Below, piece after piece: positions 1 through 9,343 of a stretch of 64,000 bases of DNA; position 1 is the first letter of the stretch, and every line of letters starts with the position of its first letter. This DNA comes from Thiospirochaeta perfilievii (lineage in GTDB: Bacteria > Spirochaetota > Spirochaetia > DSM-2461). The stretch lies in the NCBI RefSeq assembly GCF_008329945.1, contig NZ_CP035807.1, forward strand, positions 2,666,001 to 2,730,000, written 5' to 3'. Made by a program: the position numbers and the translations under genes. The notes under the pieces are model-generated. The model searched no databases, was not told the DNA's origin, and worked only from the letters and a program-made list of their open reading frames with translations.

Positions 1-1
1 T

Positions 2-2518
2 AGTAACTACGATCAAAGCCAGGTGGATGAGATCTTTAGGGTTGCTTCTATTAGAGCAAATGAAAATAGAATCTCTCTAGCTAAAGCTGCAGCAACAGAG
101 ACAGGTATGGGGATAATGGAGGATAAGGTAATAAAAAATCACTTTGCCTCTGAGTTTATTTTTCATCAATATAAGGATGCTAAAACATGTGGAATTATAG
201 AAGAGGATAAGGCTTATGGTATTAAAAAAATAGCTGAACCCTACGGTGTTATTTGTGCGATTATTCCAACAACAAATCCTACATCAACAGCAATTTTTAA
301 GTGTTTAATAGCTCTTAAAACTAGAAATGCTGTGGTTATATCTCCCCATCCTAGGGCAAAAAATGCAACTATAGAAGCAGCTAGAATTATACGTGACGCA
401 GCTGTTGAGGCAGGAGCACCAAAGGATTTAATTGGTTGGGTTACAGAGCCTTCTATGGAGTTATCTAACCATTTAATGACTCACCCAAAAATAAATCTGA
501 TTTTAGCTACCGGTGGACCTGGTATGGTTAAGGCTGCTTACTCATCTGGTAAACCTGCAATAGGTGTAGGGGCAGGGAACACTCCTGCTGTAATAGACGA
601 GAGTGCGGATTTAAAAACAGCAGTTTCATCTATTTTATTAAGTAAAACCTTTGATAATGGAGTAATTTGTGCCTCTGAACAATCAGTAATTGCCCATAAA
701 GATGTTTACAAAGCTGTTAAAGATGAGTTTAAGGCTAGGGGAGCCCATATATTATCTAAGGATGAGAAAGAGAAGGTTGGAAAGTTAATTCTTAATGAAA
801 AGGGAATGATTAATCCAGCTATTGTTGGTCAATCAGCTTTTACAATTGCAAAACTTGCTGGGTTTGATGTTGATCCTAAAGCTAAAGTTTTAATTGGAGA
901 GGTTTCAAAGACTGATGTTAGCGAACCTTTTGCCCATGAGAAGCTATCCCCAATTTTAGCTCTATATAGTGGTAAGGACTTTGATGAAATATTAGATAAA
1001 GGGCGACTTCTTATCGAGTTAGGTGGATTTGGACATACATCAGTATTATACACTGATTTAAGAAATCAAGACCGTATTAATGAGTTTGGTCATATTATGA
1101 AAACAGGTCGTGTACTAATAAATACCCCTGCATCCCAGGGTGCCATAGGTGACCTATACAACTTTAAATTAGCTCCATCTCTAACTCTTGGTTGTGGATC
1201 CTGGGGAGGAAACTCGGTTAGTGAAAATGTAGGTATTAAGCATCTTCTTAATATTAAAACAATAGCAGAGAGGAGAGAGAATATGTTATGGTTTAAGATT
1301 CCACCAAAAATTTATCATAAGCCTGGGTGTATGCCTTTAGCTTTAACAGAGCTTAAGGGTAAAAAAAGAGCTTTTATTGTAACGGATGTTGCACTTTATA
1401 AATTAGGATATGTTGAGCAGGTTACATCTGTATTAGAAGAAATGAATATCGACTGCGAGGTATTTTTTGATGTAGAACCTGATCCAACTATGTCTATGGT
1501 TAATAAGGGACTAGAGAGAATTAACTCATTTAAACCAGATACTATTGTGGCTTTAGGTGGTGGATCTCCTATGGATGCTGCAAAAATTATGTGGCTTTTA
1601 TATGAACATCCAGAGGTTAAATTCGAGGGTCTTGCCCTAAGATTTATGGATATAGAGAAGAGAATTTACTCTTTCCCTGAAATGGGTAAAAAAGCAAATA
1701 TGGTTGCAATCCCTACAACATCTGGTACAGGTTCCGAGGTTACTCCCTTTGCTGTTGTAACAGATGATAAAACTGGGATGAAGTACCCAATTGCTGACTA
1801 CGCTTTAACACCAAACATTGCAATTATTGATTCTCAATTAGTTGAATCTATGCCTAAAGGGTTAACTGCTGCTTCAGGAATAGATGCTGTTACCCACTCA
1901 TTAGAAGCTTTTGCATCTATTATGTCTACAGACTATACAAATGGTATCGCCCTAGAGTCTTTACGACTTCTTTTTAAATATTTACCTGATGCATATAAAA
2001 ATGGTGCAGAGGATAAAAAGGCTAGGGAGAGGGTTCACAACGCATCAGCTATGGCTGGTATGGCTTTTAGTAATGCATTTTTAGGAATATGTCACTCTTT
2101 AGCCCATAAACTAGGAGCAGCTTTCCATATTCCCCATGGAATTGCCAATGCTATTTTAATTAACCATGTTATTAAGTTTAATGCTACAGATGTACCTACT
2201 AAACAGGGTGTTTTCTCCCAATATACACACCCTACTGCAAAGTCTAGATATGCAAAGATTGCAAACTATTTAGATTTAGGAGGTAAGGATAAGGATGAAA
2301 AAATAGCTAACTTATTAGAAGCAATTACTTCCCTTAAAAATAAATTAGATATTCCTAAATCTATTAAAGAGTGTGGAGTTAGTGAAGAAGAGTTCTTAAA
2401 AAGAGTTGATACATTATCTGAAGAGGCATTTGATGACCAATGTACAGGTGCCAACCCACGATTTCCTCTAATTTCTGAACTTAAACAGATCTACCTTGAT
2501 GCTTACTACGGATTATAA
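2..2518 (+). CDS. adhE: Bifunctional acetaldehyde-CoA/alcohol dehydrogenase (5' end outside window)
   Basis: AdhE reduces acetyl-CoA to acetaldehyde and then ethanol, reoxidising NADH in fermentation. The frame is open to the left edge, and the residues before the GTG at 23 still align with the family, so roughly 30 N-terminal residues are missing and that GTG is not the start. The aldehyde dehydrogenase half fills about residues 1-410 counted from 23, with the catalytic cysteine in FDNGVICASEQS near residue 216. The iron-dependent alcohol dehydrogenase half follows, with GGGSPMDAAK near 515, TTSGTGSEVTPFAVVTDD, and the iron-ligand region CHSLAHKLG through FHIPHG near 690-705. The C-terminus FDDQCTGANPRFPLISELKQ is typical of the family. 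An in-phase run of six A at 1688-1693 is read without disruption. No clear terminator follows; the next gene begins 37 nt downstream. Confidence 0.97.
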   Translation, partial: SNYDQSQVDEIFRVASIRANENRISLAKAAATETGMGIMEDKVIKNHFASEFIFHQYKDAKTCGIIEEDKAYGIKKIAEPYGVICAIIPTTNPTSTAIFKCLIALKTRNAVVISPHPRAKNATIEAARIIRDAAVEAGAPKDLIGWVTEPSMELSNHLMTHPKINLILATGGPGMVKAAYSSGKPAIGVGAGNTPAVIDESADLKTAVSSILLSKTFDNGVICASEQSVIAHKDVYKAVKDEFKARGAHILSKDEKEKVGKLILNEKGMINPAIVGQSAFTIAKLAGFDVDPKAKVLIGEVSKTDVSEPFAHEKLSPILALYSGKDFDEILDKGRLLIELGGFGHTSVLYTDLRNQDRINEFGHIMKTGRVLINTPASQGAIGDLYNFKLAPSLTLGCGSWGGNSVSENVGIKHLLNIKTIAERRENMLWFKIPPKIYHKPGCMPLALTELKGKKRAFIVTDVALYKLGYVEQVTSVLEEMNIDCEVFFDVEPDPTMSMVNKGLERINSFKPDTIVALGGGSPMDAAKIMWLLYEHPEVKFEGLALRFMDIEKRIYSFPEMGKKANMVAIPTTSGTGSEVTPFAVVTDDKTGMKYPIADYALTPNIAIIDSQLVESMPKGLTAASGIDAVTHSLEAFASIMSTDYTNGIALESLRLLFKYLPDAYKNGAEDKKARERVHNASAMAGMAFSNAFLGICHSLAHKLGAAFHIPHGIANAILINHVIKFNATDVPTKQGVFSQYTHPTAKSRYAKIANYLDLGGKDKDEKIANLLEAITSLKNKLDIPKSIKECGVSEEEFLKRVDTLSEEAFDDQCTGANPRFPLISELKQIYLDAYYGL

Positions 2519-2543
2519 CTTGTTTTAAGTAGTAAAGTTAGAT

Positions 2544-2549
2544 TAAAAT
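2544..2549 (+). promoter_or_regulatory. Candidate -10 element for a leaderless start
   Basis: TAAAAT lies 6 nt before the ATG at 2556. The only Shine-Dalgarno-like bases are a weak AGG inside the 6-nt spacer. No convincing -35 is visible. Confidence 0.3.
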
Positions 2550-2555
2550 AGGTTA

Positions 2556-3296
2556 ATGATCAGAAAATTAGTGATACTCCATACATTGTTACTACTTGTT
2601 AGTACAATTTATGGAGTAAATGATAAAATTTATTCCCAGGGTAGTAGCTCTGTAGATACCCTAGCTCAATTTTTATCCCAAGGTAATGGGGCGTTAGGTG
2701 AGGAACTTGTATATGAATTTGCTACTATCTATATTGAAGAGTCTAAAATAGAGGGAATAAATTGGGATATAGCATTTGTTCAGATGTGTCTTGAAACTGG
2801 TTTTTTAAGATATGGTGGTTTAGTTGAGTCTGGACAAAATAACTTTTGTGGACTAGGCTCCTTTGATAACAAACAGGGAGCTAGTTTTCCCACTATTCGA
2901 GAGGGTGTTCGAGCCCATATTCAACATCTTAAGGCCTACTCATCCACAGAAGATTTAAATAGAGAGTTATTAGATCCTAGGTTCCACTTTGTAGAGCGTG
3001 GCTCTGCTTTAGATGTACATGACTTAACAGGAAGATGGGCAACAGATCCTAAATATGGAATAAAGTTAGTATCTCTACTACAAAGAGTATCTCTTATAGA
3101 GAGGACGCAGTTAGTATTAAATGCTGAGGTTCCAATGGGATATCAAGAAGTATCAGAGCCTAAAGTTATGGTTGTTTCTGATATAATTGAAGTTAAGCCT
3201 GTAATTAAAGATGTAGTTGAAACTGTATTTGAAGGTATTATTGATGAAAATATTGTGGAAGATGGGATAGAAGAGAAGGGAGGCTGGTTAAAATAA
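2556..3296 (+). CDS. Exported glucosaminidase-domain protein (Bax/FlgJ-like)
   Basis: This is a predicted peptidoglycan hydrolase of the mannosyl-glycoprotein endo-beta-N-acetylglucosaminidase family (PF01832 type, Bax-like). Residues 1-20 form a hydrophobic signal sequence, so the protein should be exported to the periplasm. The domain lies at about residues 45-180. It shows INWDIAFVQMCLETGF with the likely catalytic Glu, NNFCGLGSFD, and FPTIREGVRAHIQHLKAY, all family hallmarks. The tail after about residue 190 is acidic and low in complexity, rich in Val, Glu and Ile, and matches nothing I recognise. It starts 37 nt after adhE and ends about 20 nt from convergent aroC. A role in cell-wall remodelling is inferred from the family. 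Confidence 0.8.
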   Translation: MIRKLVILHTLLLLVSTIYGVNDKIYSQGSSSVDTLAQFLSQGNGALGEELVYEFATIYIEESKIEGINWDIAFVQMCLETGFLRYGGLVESGQNNFCGLGSFDNKQGASFPTIREGVRAHIQHLKAYSSTEDLNRELLDPRFHFVERGSALDVHDLTGRWATDPKYGIKLVSLLQRVSLIERTQLVLNAEVPMGYQEVSEPKVMVVSDIIEVKPVIKDVVETVFEGIIDENIVEDGIEEKGGWLK

Positions 3297-3317
3297 CCCC
3301 CCTAATTTTTAACTATT

Positions 3318-4376
3318 TTACAAACTCATTTCTTTTTGAAGAAGTATTAAGTCCATTATAACTATTGCAGCCATTGCCTCAATTACTGGTACAATCCTAG
3401 GGCAAATACATGGATCATGTCGGCCAATGGTTACTATATCAGTCTCATTAAGTTCCTTATCTATTGTCTTTTGTTTTTGACTTATTGATGGTGTAGGTTT
3501 TATTGCCGCCCTAAATACAACTTCCTGTCCCGTTGATATTCCTGCTATAATTCCACCTGCATTATTGGTTAAAAAGCCGTTTTTATCCCTTTCATCATTT
3601 TGTTCCTTTCCTGTTAGTTCCGCACATGCAAAACCTGAACCAATCTCAAACCCTTTAACAGTTCCTAGGGACATAATTGCCTTAGCTAATTCTGCGTCTA
3701 ACTTATTAAATACAGGTTCTCCTAATCCAGCTGGAAGATTGTTAATTCGGCACTCAACAACTCCTCCCATACTGTTATGGTCCTTAATAAGCTCTTTTAG
3801 TTTTACCATCATTTTATCTGCAGCTATTGGGTCAGGGGCTCTCATAGGATTTTTCTCTATCTCATCCCTATCATAGGTTTCGCACTTAATACCGCCTGCT
3901 GCTTTTGTATATGCATGAATATCAATATTCATACTACTTAAGAGTTGTTTTGCAACTGCACCCGCAGCTGTTCTTGCAGCTGTCTCCCTACCTGATGACC
4001 GACCACCACCTCTCCAGTCTCTATGCCCATTATATTTTGAGAAGTATGTCCAATCCCCATGTCCAGGTCTAAATTTATCAACAATATCCCCATAATCCTT
4101 ACTCTTAGTATTCTCATTAAATAGTACTAGGGTTAAGGGAGTACCTGTTGTTTTACCTTGAAAGTAACCGGAAAGACACTTTATTTTGTCTCCCTCTTTT
4201 CTAGGGGTTGTTGCATCGGATTGTCCAGGCTTCCTTCTATCCATCTCAGCCTGAATTAAGTCTAAGGAGAGTTCAAACCCAGCAGGAACTCCATCGATTA
4301 CTACTCCAAGAGCCTCACCATGGGACTCTCCAAACGTTGTTATTTTAAAAATACTTCCATAATTACTTCCTGGCAA
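3318..4376 (-). CDS. aroC: Chorismate synthase
   Basis: AroC converts 5-enolpyruvylshikimate-3-phosphate to chorismate using reduced FMN, the last step of the common aromatic pathway. The 352-residue length is normal. Signatures are TFGESHG at 14-20, MDRRKPGQ near 45-52, [18 protein letters not shown] near 103-120, [19 protein letters not shown] at 122-140, and [10 protein letters not shown] near residue 320. It starts 2 nt after the stop of aroK on the same strand, so the two are co-transcribed and probably translationally coupled. It is convergent with the glucosaminidase gene, with only about 20 nt between the stops and no obvious terminator. Confidence 0.97.
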   Translation of the reverse strand: MPGSNYGSIFKITTFGESHGEALGVVIDGVPAGFELSLDLIQAEMDRRKPGQSDATTPRKEGDKIKCLSGYFQGKTTGTPLTLVLFNENTKSKDYGDIVDKFRPGHGDWTYFSKYNGHRDWRGGGRSSGRETAARTAAGAVAKQLLSSMNIDIHAYTKAAGGIKCETYDRDEIEKNPMRAPDPIAADKMMVKLKELIKDHNSMGGVVECRINNLPAGLGEPVFNKLDAELAKAIMSLGTVKGFEIGSGFACAELTGKEQNDERDKNGFLTNNAGGIIAGISTGQEVVFRAAIKPTPSISQKQKTIDKELNETDIVTIGRHDPCICPRIVPVIEAMAAIVIMDLILLQKEMSL

Positions 4377-4378
4377 TT

Positions 4379-4891
4379 TTAACTCCTTAGTTGTTCCACT
4401 ATTTTAGATGTTATCTCTTGTGGTGTTAAATTATCACCACTAACTTCCAATAAAGCCATACTTTTATATTTATAATTTCTACTTTTATATAGTTCTAAAA
4501 ACTCATTTTTAGGGTCGTTGGATTTCAAAAAAGCTGGAACTCCATTTTTTATTATTCGGGAATAAACTGTATCAAAGGGTGTATTTATATATATGGAGTT
4601 TTTCAATTTTTTTAATATTTCGAAGGATTCAATATTATCACATATACCACCACCTGTAGCACAGATAAAACCGTGTTTTACTCCTTCTAGGTATTTTATA
4701 GCCCTGGTTTCAGCTTTTTGAAAAGCTTCTTTTCCATAGGTTTTATAAAAACTTCTTACATCCATATTTACAGAGTTTTCTATTATATCATCAAGGTCGT
4801 AAAAGTTAATATTTAACTCTTTCGCAAGTAGATTCCCAACACTACTTTTTCCACAATGTTTAATTCCAATAATGTAAAATCTACTATCCAT
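4379..4891 (-). CDS. aroK: Shikimate kinase (divergent)
   Basis: This enzyme phosphorylates shikimate at the 3-hydroxyl using ATP, two steps before chorismate. The P-loop is GIKHCGKS at residues 9-16, followed by YDLDD at 31-35 (Mg and shikimate contacts) and the GGG motif at 80-82. The length of 170 residues is normal. Two residues usual in the family look substituted: the FR..E arginine is Gln (FQKAE, near 57-61), and the lid RPLL segment reads VPAFL. Functional assignment therefore rests on fold, P-loop and operon position directly upstream of aroC. No Shine-Dalgarno sequence is obvious at the start. Confidence 0.85.
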   Translation of the reverse strand: MDSRFYIIGIKHCGKSSVGNLLAKELNINFYDLDDIIENSVNMDVRSFYKTYGKEAFQKAETRAIKYLEGVKHGFICATGGGICDNIESFEILKKLKNSIYINTPFDTVYSRIIKNGVPAFLKSNDPKNEFLELYKSRNYKYKSMALLEVSGDNLTPQEITSKIVEQLRS

Positions 4892-4986
4892 ATGCCATGT
4901 TAACCTATCGATTATTAACTTTCAATAAAGTGCGGAATAAAAAGAACCGATAATAGATACAAATATATTAAGAAAAAGAGGTGACT

Positions 4987-5184
4987 ATGAGAAAATTTAA
5001 GGTGAAAGGATCTGAAAATTATCCTGAGATTTTAACAATCATGGAAGAAGCTGAAGATAGATTTATGGTATTACTTGAAAAGAGTAACGGTTATGGTATT
5101 GAATCAAGGGAAGAGGTACTAACTAAAGAGCTATTTGAATCATGTCTTAGGACTAACTATTTAACAGAAGTACAAACTGCCTAA
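4987..5184 (+). CDS. Small conserved-looking protein of 65 residues, function unknown
   Basis: I do not recognise the family. The product is soluble, mixed-charge and predicted alpha/beta, with no signal peptide, TM segment or cysteine-rich motif (one Cys). A GTG at 4981 would add two residues, but it sits inside the AGAGGTG Shine-Dalgarno sequence, which better serves the ATG at 4987. The gene stands alone, transcribed away from aroK, and its stop codon abuts the stop of the convergent GGDEF-EAL gene with no intergenic base. A clean start signal and full use of the gap make it a real gene rather than noise. Confidence 0.65.
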   Translation: MRKFKVKGSENYPEILTIMEEAEDRFMVLLEKSNGYGIESREEVLTKELFESCLRTNYLTEVQTA

Positions 5185-7206
5185 TTATAAAAGTAAATTT
5201 TGAATAGGAGTTGGTTTGGATATCGCATATCCCTGTATATAATCGACTCCTATATCTAGTAAAATCTCTCTTGTATTTTCATTTGTTACAAACTCTGCAA
5301 CAGTTTTCATCTTCATTATATGACCAATATTATTAATAGATTCAACCATGGCTCTATGAATTGGTTCATTCTCTATATCCTTTATAAAGGATCCATCAAT
5401 TTTTAGATTTTCAACTTCCATATCTTTTAAGTACGTAAAGTTTGAAAAACCACTTCCAAAATCATCAAGACTAAATGTACAACCAATTCTTCTTAAGCTT
5501 CTAATAAAATTTTGGGCTATCTCCATATTTTGTATTGTTGCAGTCTCTGTTATTTCAAAACAGAACAGTGTAGGAGGAACCTTATACTTCTGAAATATAT
5601 TCTGTATATATACAGGGAGGCTTCTATCTAGAAGTGATGTTCCAGAGATGTTAACACATAAAATATAGTTGTAGGTATACTTTTTACTATCAAGAAGCTC
5701 CTTACAAAAAATAGCAGCTTTCTCTATTACTATCTTATCAATCTCTGGCATTAAACCATACTCTTCTGCCGAGGGGATAAAATCATTAGGTGATAAGATT
5801 TCTCCATTATCATCCTTTAATCTAACTAACAGCTCAATTTTTTTTGTATTACTTGCCTTAACCGACTGGATATCCTGGTAGTATAAAATAAACTGATCCT
5901 TTGTAATTGCATCTTTTAAACGATGAATCCATAACATCTGCCCACGTCTTTTATTATACTCATCACCTATATTGTCATATATCTCAACTTTACCACCACC
6001 TTTTTTTTTGGAGATTGCACATGCGTCATCTACAGCTGCAAAAAGGGAGTAGTGGTCTTTTATACTATTATTTATACTTACAATTCCATAACTACACATA
6101 ATTGGGAACTCTTTCTCTCCCCATATAAAATCCTGTTTTGAGATTCTACGCTTAACAGAGGATGTAAAGTGTTTTATATCTGAAATGGAACTCTCCTTAA
6201 GTAGAATTCCAAATTCATCTCCACCTATTCGTCCCTTTATATATCTATTATTTGTATCAATTTCCTTAATTATATAGGCAATTTTTCTTAGGAGTTCATC
6301 ACCAGCTATGTGACCACAGGTATCGTTAATTACCCTAAATTTATCCAGACTAATAACCAGTAATCCGTGGTGGCTCCCCTCATATTTAGCCAAAGTAATT
6401 AATTCATCTGCATAATTTATAAAACTTTTTCTATTTAATATTCCTGTTAATGGATCATGGGAGGATTGATAACTGATTCTTGAAAATAGATCTTTAATCT
6501 CGCCTACATCTTTTAAGGTTAAGACTTTTCCACGAAATTCACCCTGTATATTTCTGATTGAGGTTATACTTCCAGAAATATGTATATTTCTTTTAGTAAC
6601 TCTATTGTATATTTCACCCTCAAAATTCCTATTCTCTTCACCCTTATCCTCAATATCTAAAATACCCTTTGTCTCTGATTTTAATTGAATAACCCGCTGG
6701 GAAAACATTCCAATGGCTGTTGTTGCTTCAACACCTACAATGTGTTGTGCTATTGGATTCATAAACTTTATTGATCCATGGTGGTCAATGGCAATAACTC
6801 CGTCTTTAGTAGTATGTAAAATCCCTCTAAACCATAAACTTTGTTCATTTTGTAAGTTTTTATACTCTATTAAACAGTGGATATTCTTTATAGATATTCT
6901 AACTTCATCAAAACACGATGGGGTGGCAATTAAACCTATAGGATCAATTGCTGTTATATCTAAACTATTTAATCTTTTATATGGATTAGTCTCAATTAAT
7001 AGAATATCAATATTAAGCTCATTTTTAAAACTTAAAGCTGTCTGCTTATTATGGGCATCAGTTCCCATAATTATTAATTGTATTCCATTTTTTAGTAAAT
7101 TTTGGTGATTTAATTCACCTGTAATAGGGCTGTATCCAATTCTCTTAAGATCTTCTAATAACAGAGATTCAACATCTTCTAAGAGATATATATTAAAGTT
7201 TATCAT
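5185..7206 (-). CDS. Pseudo-receiver-PAS-GGDEF-EAL protein (c-di-GMP turnover)
   Basis: This is a 673-residue cytoplasmic protein predicted to make and/or degrade cyclic di-GMP. Residues 1-115 look like a receiver fold but lack the phospho-acceptor Asp at the end of the third strand (LIIMGTDA). A PAS domain follows at about 125-240. The GGDEF domain (about 255-420) has an intact GRIGGDEFGILL, so diguanylate cyclase activity is plausible. The EAL domain (about 435-670) reads ELLVR in place of EALVR but keeps the VNISG Asn, EITET, LDDFGSG, LKIDGSFI and IQGY motifs. There is no TM segment. Its 3' end abuts the small gene at 4987 in convergent orientation. The input signal is unknown. Confidence 0.88.
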   Translation of the reverse strand: MINFNIYLLEDVESLLLEDLKRIGYSPITGELNHQNLLKNGIQLIIMGTDAHNKQTALSFKNELNIDILLIETNPYKRLNSLDITAIDPIGLIATPSCFDEVRISIKNIHCLIEYKNLQNEQSLWFRGILHTTKDGVIAIDHHGSIKFMNPIAQHIVGVEATTAIGMFSQRVIQLKSETKGILDIEDKGEENRNFEGEIYNRVTKRNIHISGSITSIRNIQGEFRGKVLTLKDVGEIKDLFSRISYQSSHDPLTGILNRKSFINYADELITLAKYEGSHHGLLVISLDKFRVINDTCGHIAGDELLRKIAYIIKEIDTNNRYIKGRIGGDEFGILLKESSISDIKHFTSSVKRRISKQDFIWGEKEFPIMCSYGIVSINNSIKDHYSLFAAVDDACAISKKKGGGKVEIYDNIGDEYNKRRGQMLWIHRLKDAITKDQFILYYQDIQSVKASNTKKIELLVRLKDDNGEILSPNDFIPSAEEYGLMPEIDKIVIEKAAIFCKELLDSKKYTYNYILCVNISGTSLLDRSLPVYIQNIFQKYKVPPTLFCFEITETATIQNMEIAQNFIRSLRRIGCTFSLDDFGSGFSNFTYLKDMEVENLKIDGSFIKDIENEPIHRAMVESINNIGHIMKMKTVAEFVTNENTREILLDIGVDYIQGYAISKPTPIQNLLL

Positions 7207-7300
7207 TATACCTAGTTTATTACATAAGTTGGGATGTTTAAAGATAAAGTAACAAATTATTACTATTGACCTATTATAATAAACTTTATTTAATTAAGTT

Positions 7301-8137
7301 ATGAAAGTAAACTATCATACCCACTGTAATTATTGTGACGGTAAGGGAGAACCTAGAGAGTATGTCTTAGAGGCTATAAATAGGAGTTTTTCATCCCTTG
7401 GTTTCTCCTCCCACGCTCCACTTAAAGAAGAAAATGATTGGACTTTAAAAGATTATGATGTAGATAACTATCTTTTAGAGATTAAGAGATTAAAAGAGGA
7501 GTTTAAGAATTCCATAAACATATATGTTGGACTTGAAATTGACTTCTATCCGGATGAGAATAGGTTTGATTATTTTAATAAGTACAATTTAGACTACTCT
7601 ATTGGCTCAGTTCATATGGTAAAACCTAAGGGTAGTAGTGTTTATTACAGCGTAGATGAGAGTCCGGAAATTTTTGAGTCTGTGTTAACTAATCTGTTTT
7701 CATCCTCTATTGAACTATTTACTAAGGAGTATTATACAACCCTTAGAAATATGATAATTCAAGGTGGGTTTGATATCCTAGGACATTTTGACCTTATTAA
7801 AAAGTTTAATAAGGGGTATAAATACTTTACAGAGGATGAACCCTGGTACAGAGAAGAGGTTTTTCAAACCTTAGATTTATTAGAGGATACTGATATAATT
7901 GTAGAAATGAACACCGGTGCTCTTTCCAGGGGAGTTCAAGATATCCCCTATCCTTCAAAATGGATATTAGAAGAGTGTTATAGGAGAAATATTAAAGTCT
8001 GTTTAAATAGTGATGTTCATGCACCTAATAACATTGAGTGTTATTTTAATGAATCATTGGATATTTTAAGGAGTTGTGGTTTTAAGGAGCTACACACACC
8101 CTTTGAAGTTATAGATATTAGGAGGAAAAATGGTTAA
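7301..8137 (+). CDS. Histidinol-phosphatase, PHP family (HisJ/HisK type)
   Basis: This is a PHP-superfamily phosphoesterase of the HisJ/HisK type, which removes phosphate from L-histidinol phosphate in histidine synthesis. The metal-binding motifs are NYHTHCNYCDGKGEP at the N-terminus, GLEIDFYPD, GSVHM, ILGHFDLIKKFN and LNSDVHAP. The 278-residue length matches the family. A TATAAT hexamer at 7271-7276 could be a -10, but the candidate -35 is badly spaced. No other his gene is in the window, so substrate specificity rests on family similarity alone. It overlaps the following Dabb gene by 8 nt and heads a three-gene operon. Confidence 0.85.
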   Translation: MKVNYHTHCNYCDGKGEPREYVLEAINRSFSSLGFSSHAPLKEENDWTLKDYDVDNYLLEIKRLKEEFKNSINIYVGLEIDFYPDENRFDYFNKYNLDYSIGSVHMVKPKGSSVYYSVDESPEIFESVLTNLFSSSIELFTKEYYTTLRNMIIQGGFDILGHFDLIKKFNKGYKYFTEDEPWYREEVFQTLDLLEDTDIIVEMNTGALSRGVQDIPYPSKWILEECYRRNIKVCLNSDVHAPNNIECYFNESLDILRSCGFKELHTPFEVIDIRRKNG

Positions 8138-8411
8138 ACATGTAGTTATGTGGAGACTCAAAAACAAGGAAGATGGAGTTTTTATAAGAGAAGAGATTCT
8201 CTCTCTAGAGGGGAAGATTCCGGGGCTTGTATCAATAGAGGCTGGTCTGGATTTTAACCAAAGTGGAGCAGCATACGATCTTGTTCTTATATCAACCCAT
8301 ATTGATAGAGAGGCCTTAGCTATTTATCAAGATCATCCTGAACACGTAAGAGTAAAAAATATTATTGTACCCCTAGTTGGTGATAGAGGTGTTGTGGATT
8401 TTGATATTTAA
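8130..8411 (+). CDS. Dabb (stress-responsive A/B barrel) domain protein
   Basis: This is a single-domain ferredoxin-like alpha/beta barrel protein of 93 residues. MVKHVVMWRLK at the N-terminus and YQDHPEHVRVKNIIVPL in the second half are the usual Dabb signature. The biochemical role of bacterial Dabb proteins is largely unknown. It overlaps the upstream PHP phosphatase by 8 nt, and its TAA stop overlaps the ATG of the dus gene (TAATG), so the three genes are translationally coupled. There is no signal peptide or TM segment. Confidence 0.8.
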   Translation: MVKHVVMWRLKNKEDGVFIREEILSLEGKIPGLVSIEAGLDFNQSGAAYDLVLISTHIDREALAIYQDHPEHVRVKNIIVPLVGDRGVVDFDI

Positions 8412-9343
8412 TGGGTAATAAATTAGTTTTAGCACCAATAAAAGGTTATACGGACCCTATTTGGCGTAGTTGTTATTTTGAGCATTTTACAGGAATTGAT
8501 AAGGTCGTTACACCATTTTTACTACTATCTGAGCATAATGAGGCTAAAAAGAGTTATTTTCCACGTTTTTTACCAGAATTAGGCTCGGATATTGAGGTTG
8601 TTCCCCAATACTTAGTTAAGAATCCTGATACTATAATATACTCCTCAAAAATTATGGCTAGCCTAGGGGTTAAAGAGTTTAACCTAAATATGGGTTGCCC
8701 AGCACCTGCTATATACAAAAAAGGACGAGGTTCAGGGTTATTAGAAAATCTAGACAGCGTAAAACATATTTTAGACTCTGTAGTTGGAAATATCCCTGGA
8801 GATTTTACAGTTAAGATAAGAACAGGGATTGTTGATAGCAGTCTGGTTAAACCAATATTAGATATTTTAAATGAATACACTCTTAAAGAGGTTATTGTAC
8901 ACCCTAGATATTCAAGGCAATTATATGGTGGTAGTCCCGATATGGAAGCTTTTAAATATGTCTATGATAACTCAACTAATCCTGTTAGCTACAATGGAGA
9001 TATCTACTCCCTTGGCGATTTTAAAAGAGTATCTACTGAGTTCCCCAGGGTTAGTTCTTGGATGTTAGGTCGGGGAGTATTACAAAATCCATACCTACCT
9101 ATTGAGATTAAAACAGGAAAGGTAGTTGATCAAAATATTAGAAAAGAGGGGATTATAAACTTTATATCGGACTTTAGATCCAGATTAAAAGGTAGTTATG
9201 ACAAGGAAGGAATTGCTGCAAATAGAGTAAAAGCTTGTTTAATCTATATTGCAGCCTATTATAATAATTCCCCCCAGTTTATTACTAAAATAAAACAGAG
9301 TAGGAACCTAGATCAGATACTTGATATGATCTTTTTAAACTGA
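8411..9343 (+). CDS. tRNA-dihydrouridine synthase family protein
   Basis: This FMN enzyme reduces uridine to dihydrouridine in tRNA. It has a TIM-barrel core with MAPIKGYTD-like LAPIKGYTDPIWR at the start, FNLNMGCPAPA with the GCP cysteine near residue 97, a GRGSGLLEN loop, FTVKIRTGI, VIVHPRYSRQLYGG, YNGDIYS and MLGRGVLQNPYL. At 310 residues it is slightly shorter than DusA/B/C, with a short C-terminal helical domain. The substrate position on tRNA cannot be told from sequence. Its ATG overlaps the stop of the Dabb gene, and its last 31 nt overlap the 3' end of convergent murD. Confidence 0.9.
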   Translation: MGNKLVLAPIKGYTDPIWRSCYFEHFTGIDKVVTPFLLLSEHNEAKKSYFPRFLPELGSDIEVVPQYLVKNPDTIIYSSKIMASLGVKEFNLNMGCPAPAIYKKGRGSGLLENLDSVKHILDSVVGNIPGDFTVKIRTGIVDSSLVKPILDILNEYTLKEVIVHPRYSRQLYGGSPDMEAFKYVYDNSTNPVSYNGDIYSLGDFKRVSTEFPRVSSWMLGRGVLQNPYLPIEIKTGKVVDQNIRKEGIINFISDFRSRLKGSYDKEGIAANRVKACLIYIAAYYNNSPQFITKIKQSRNLDQILDMIFLN

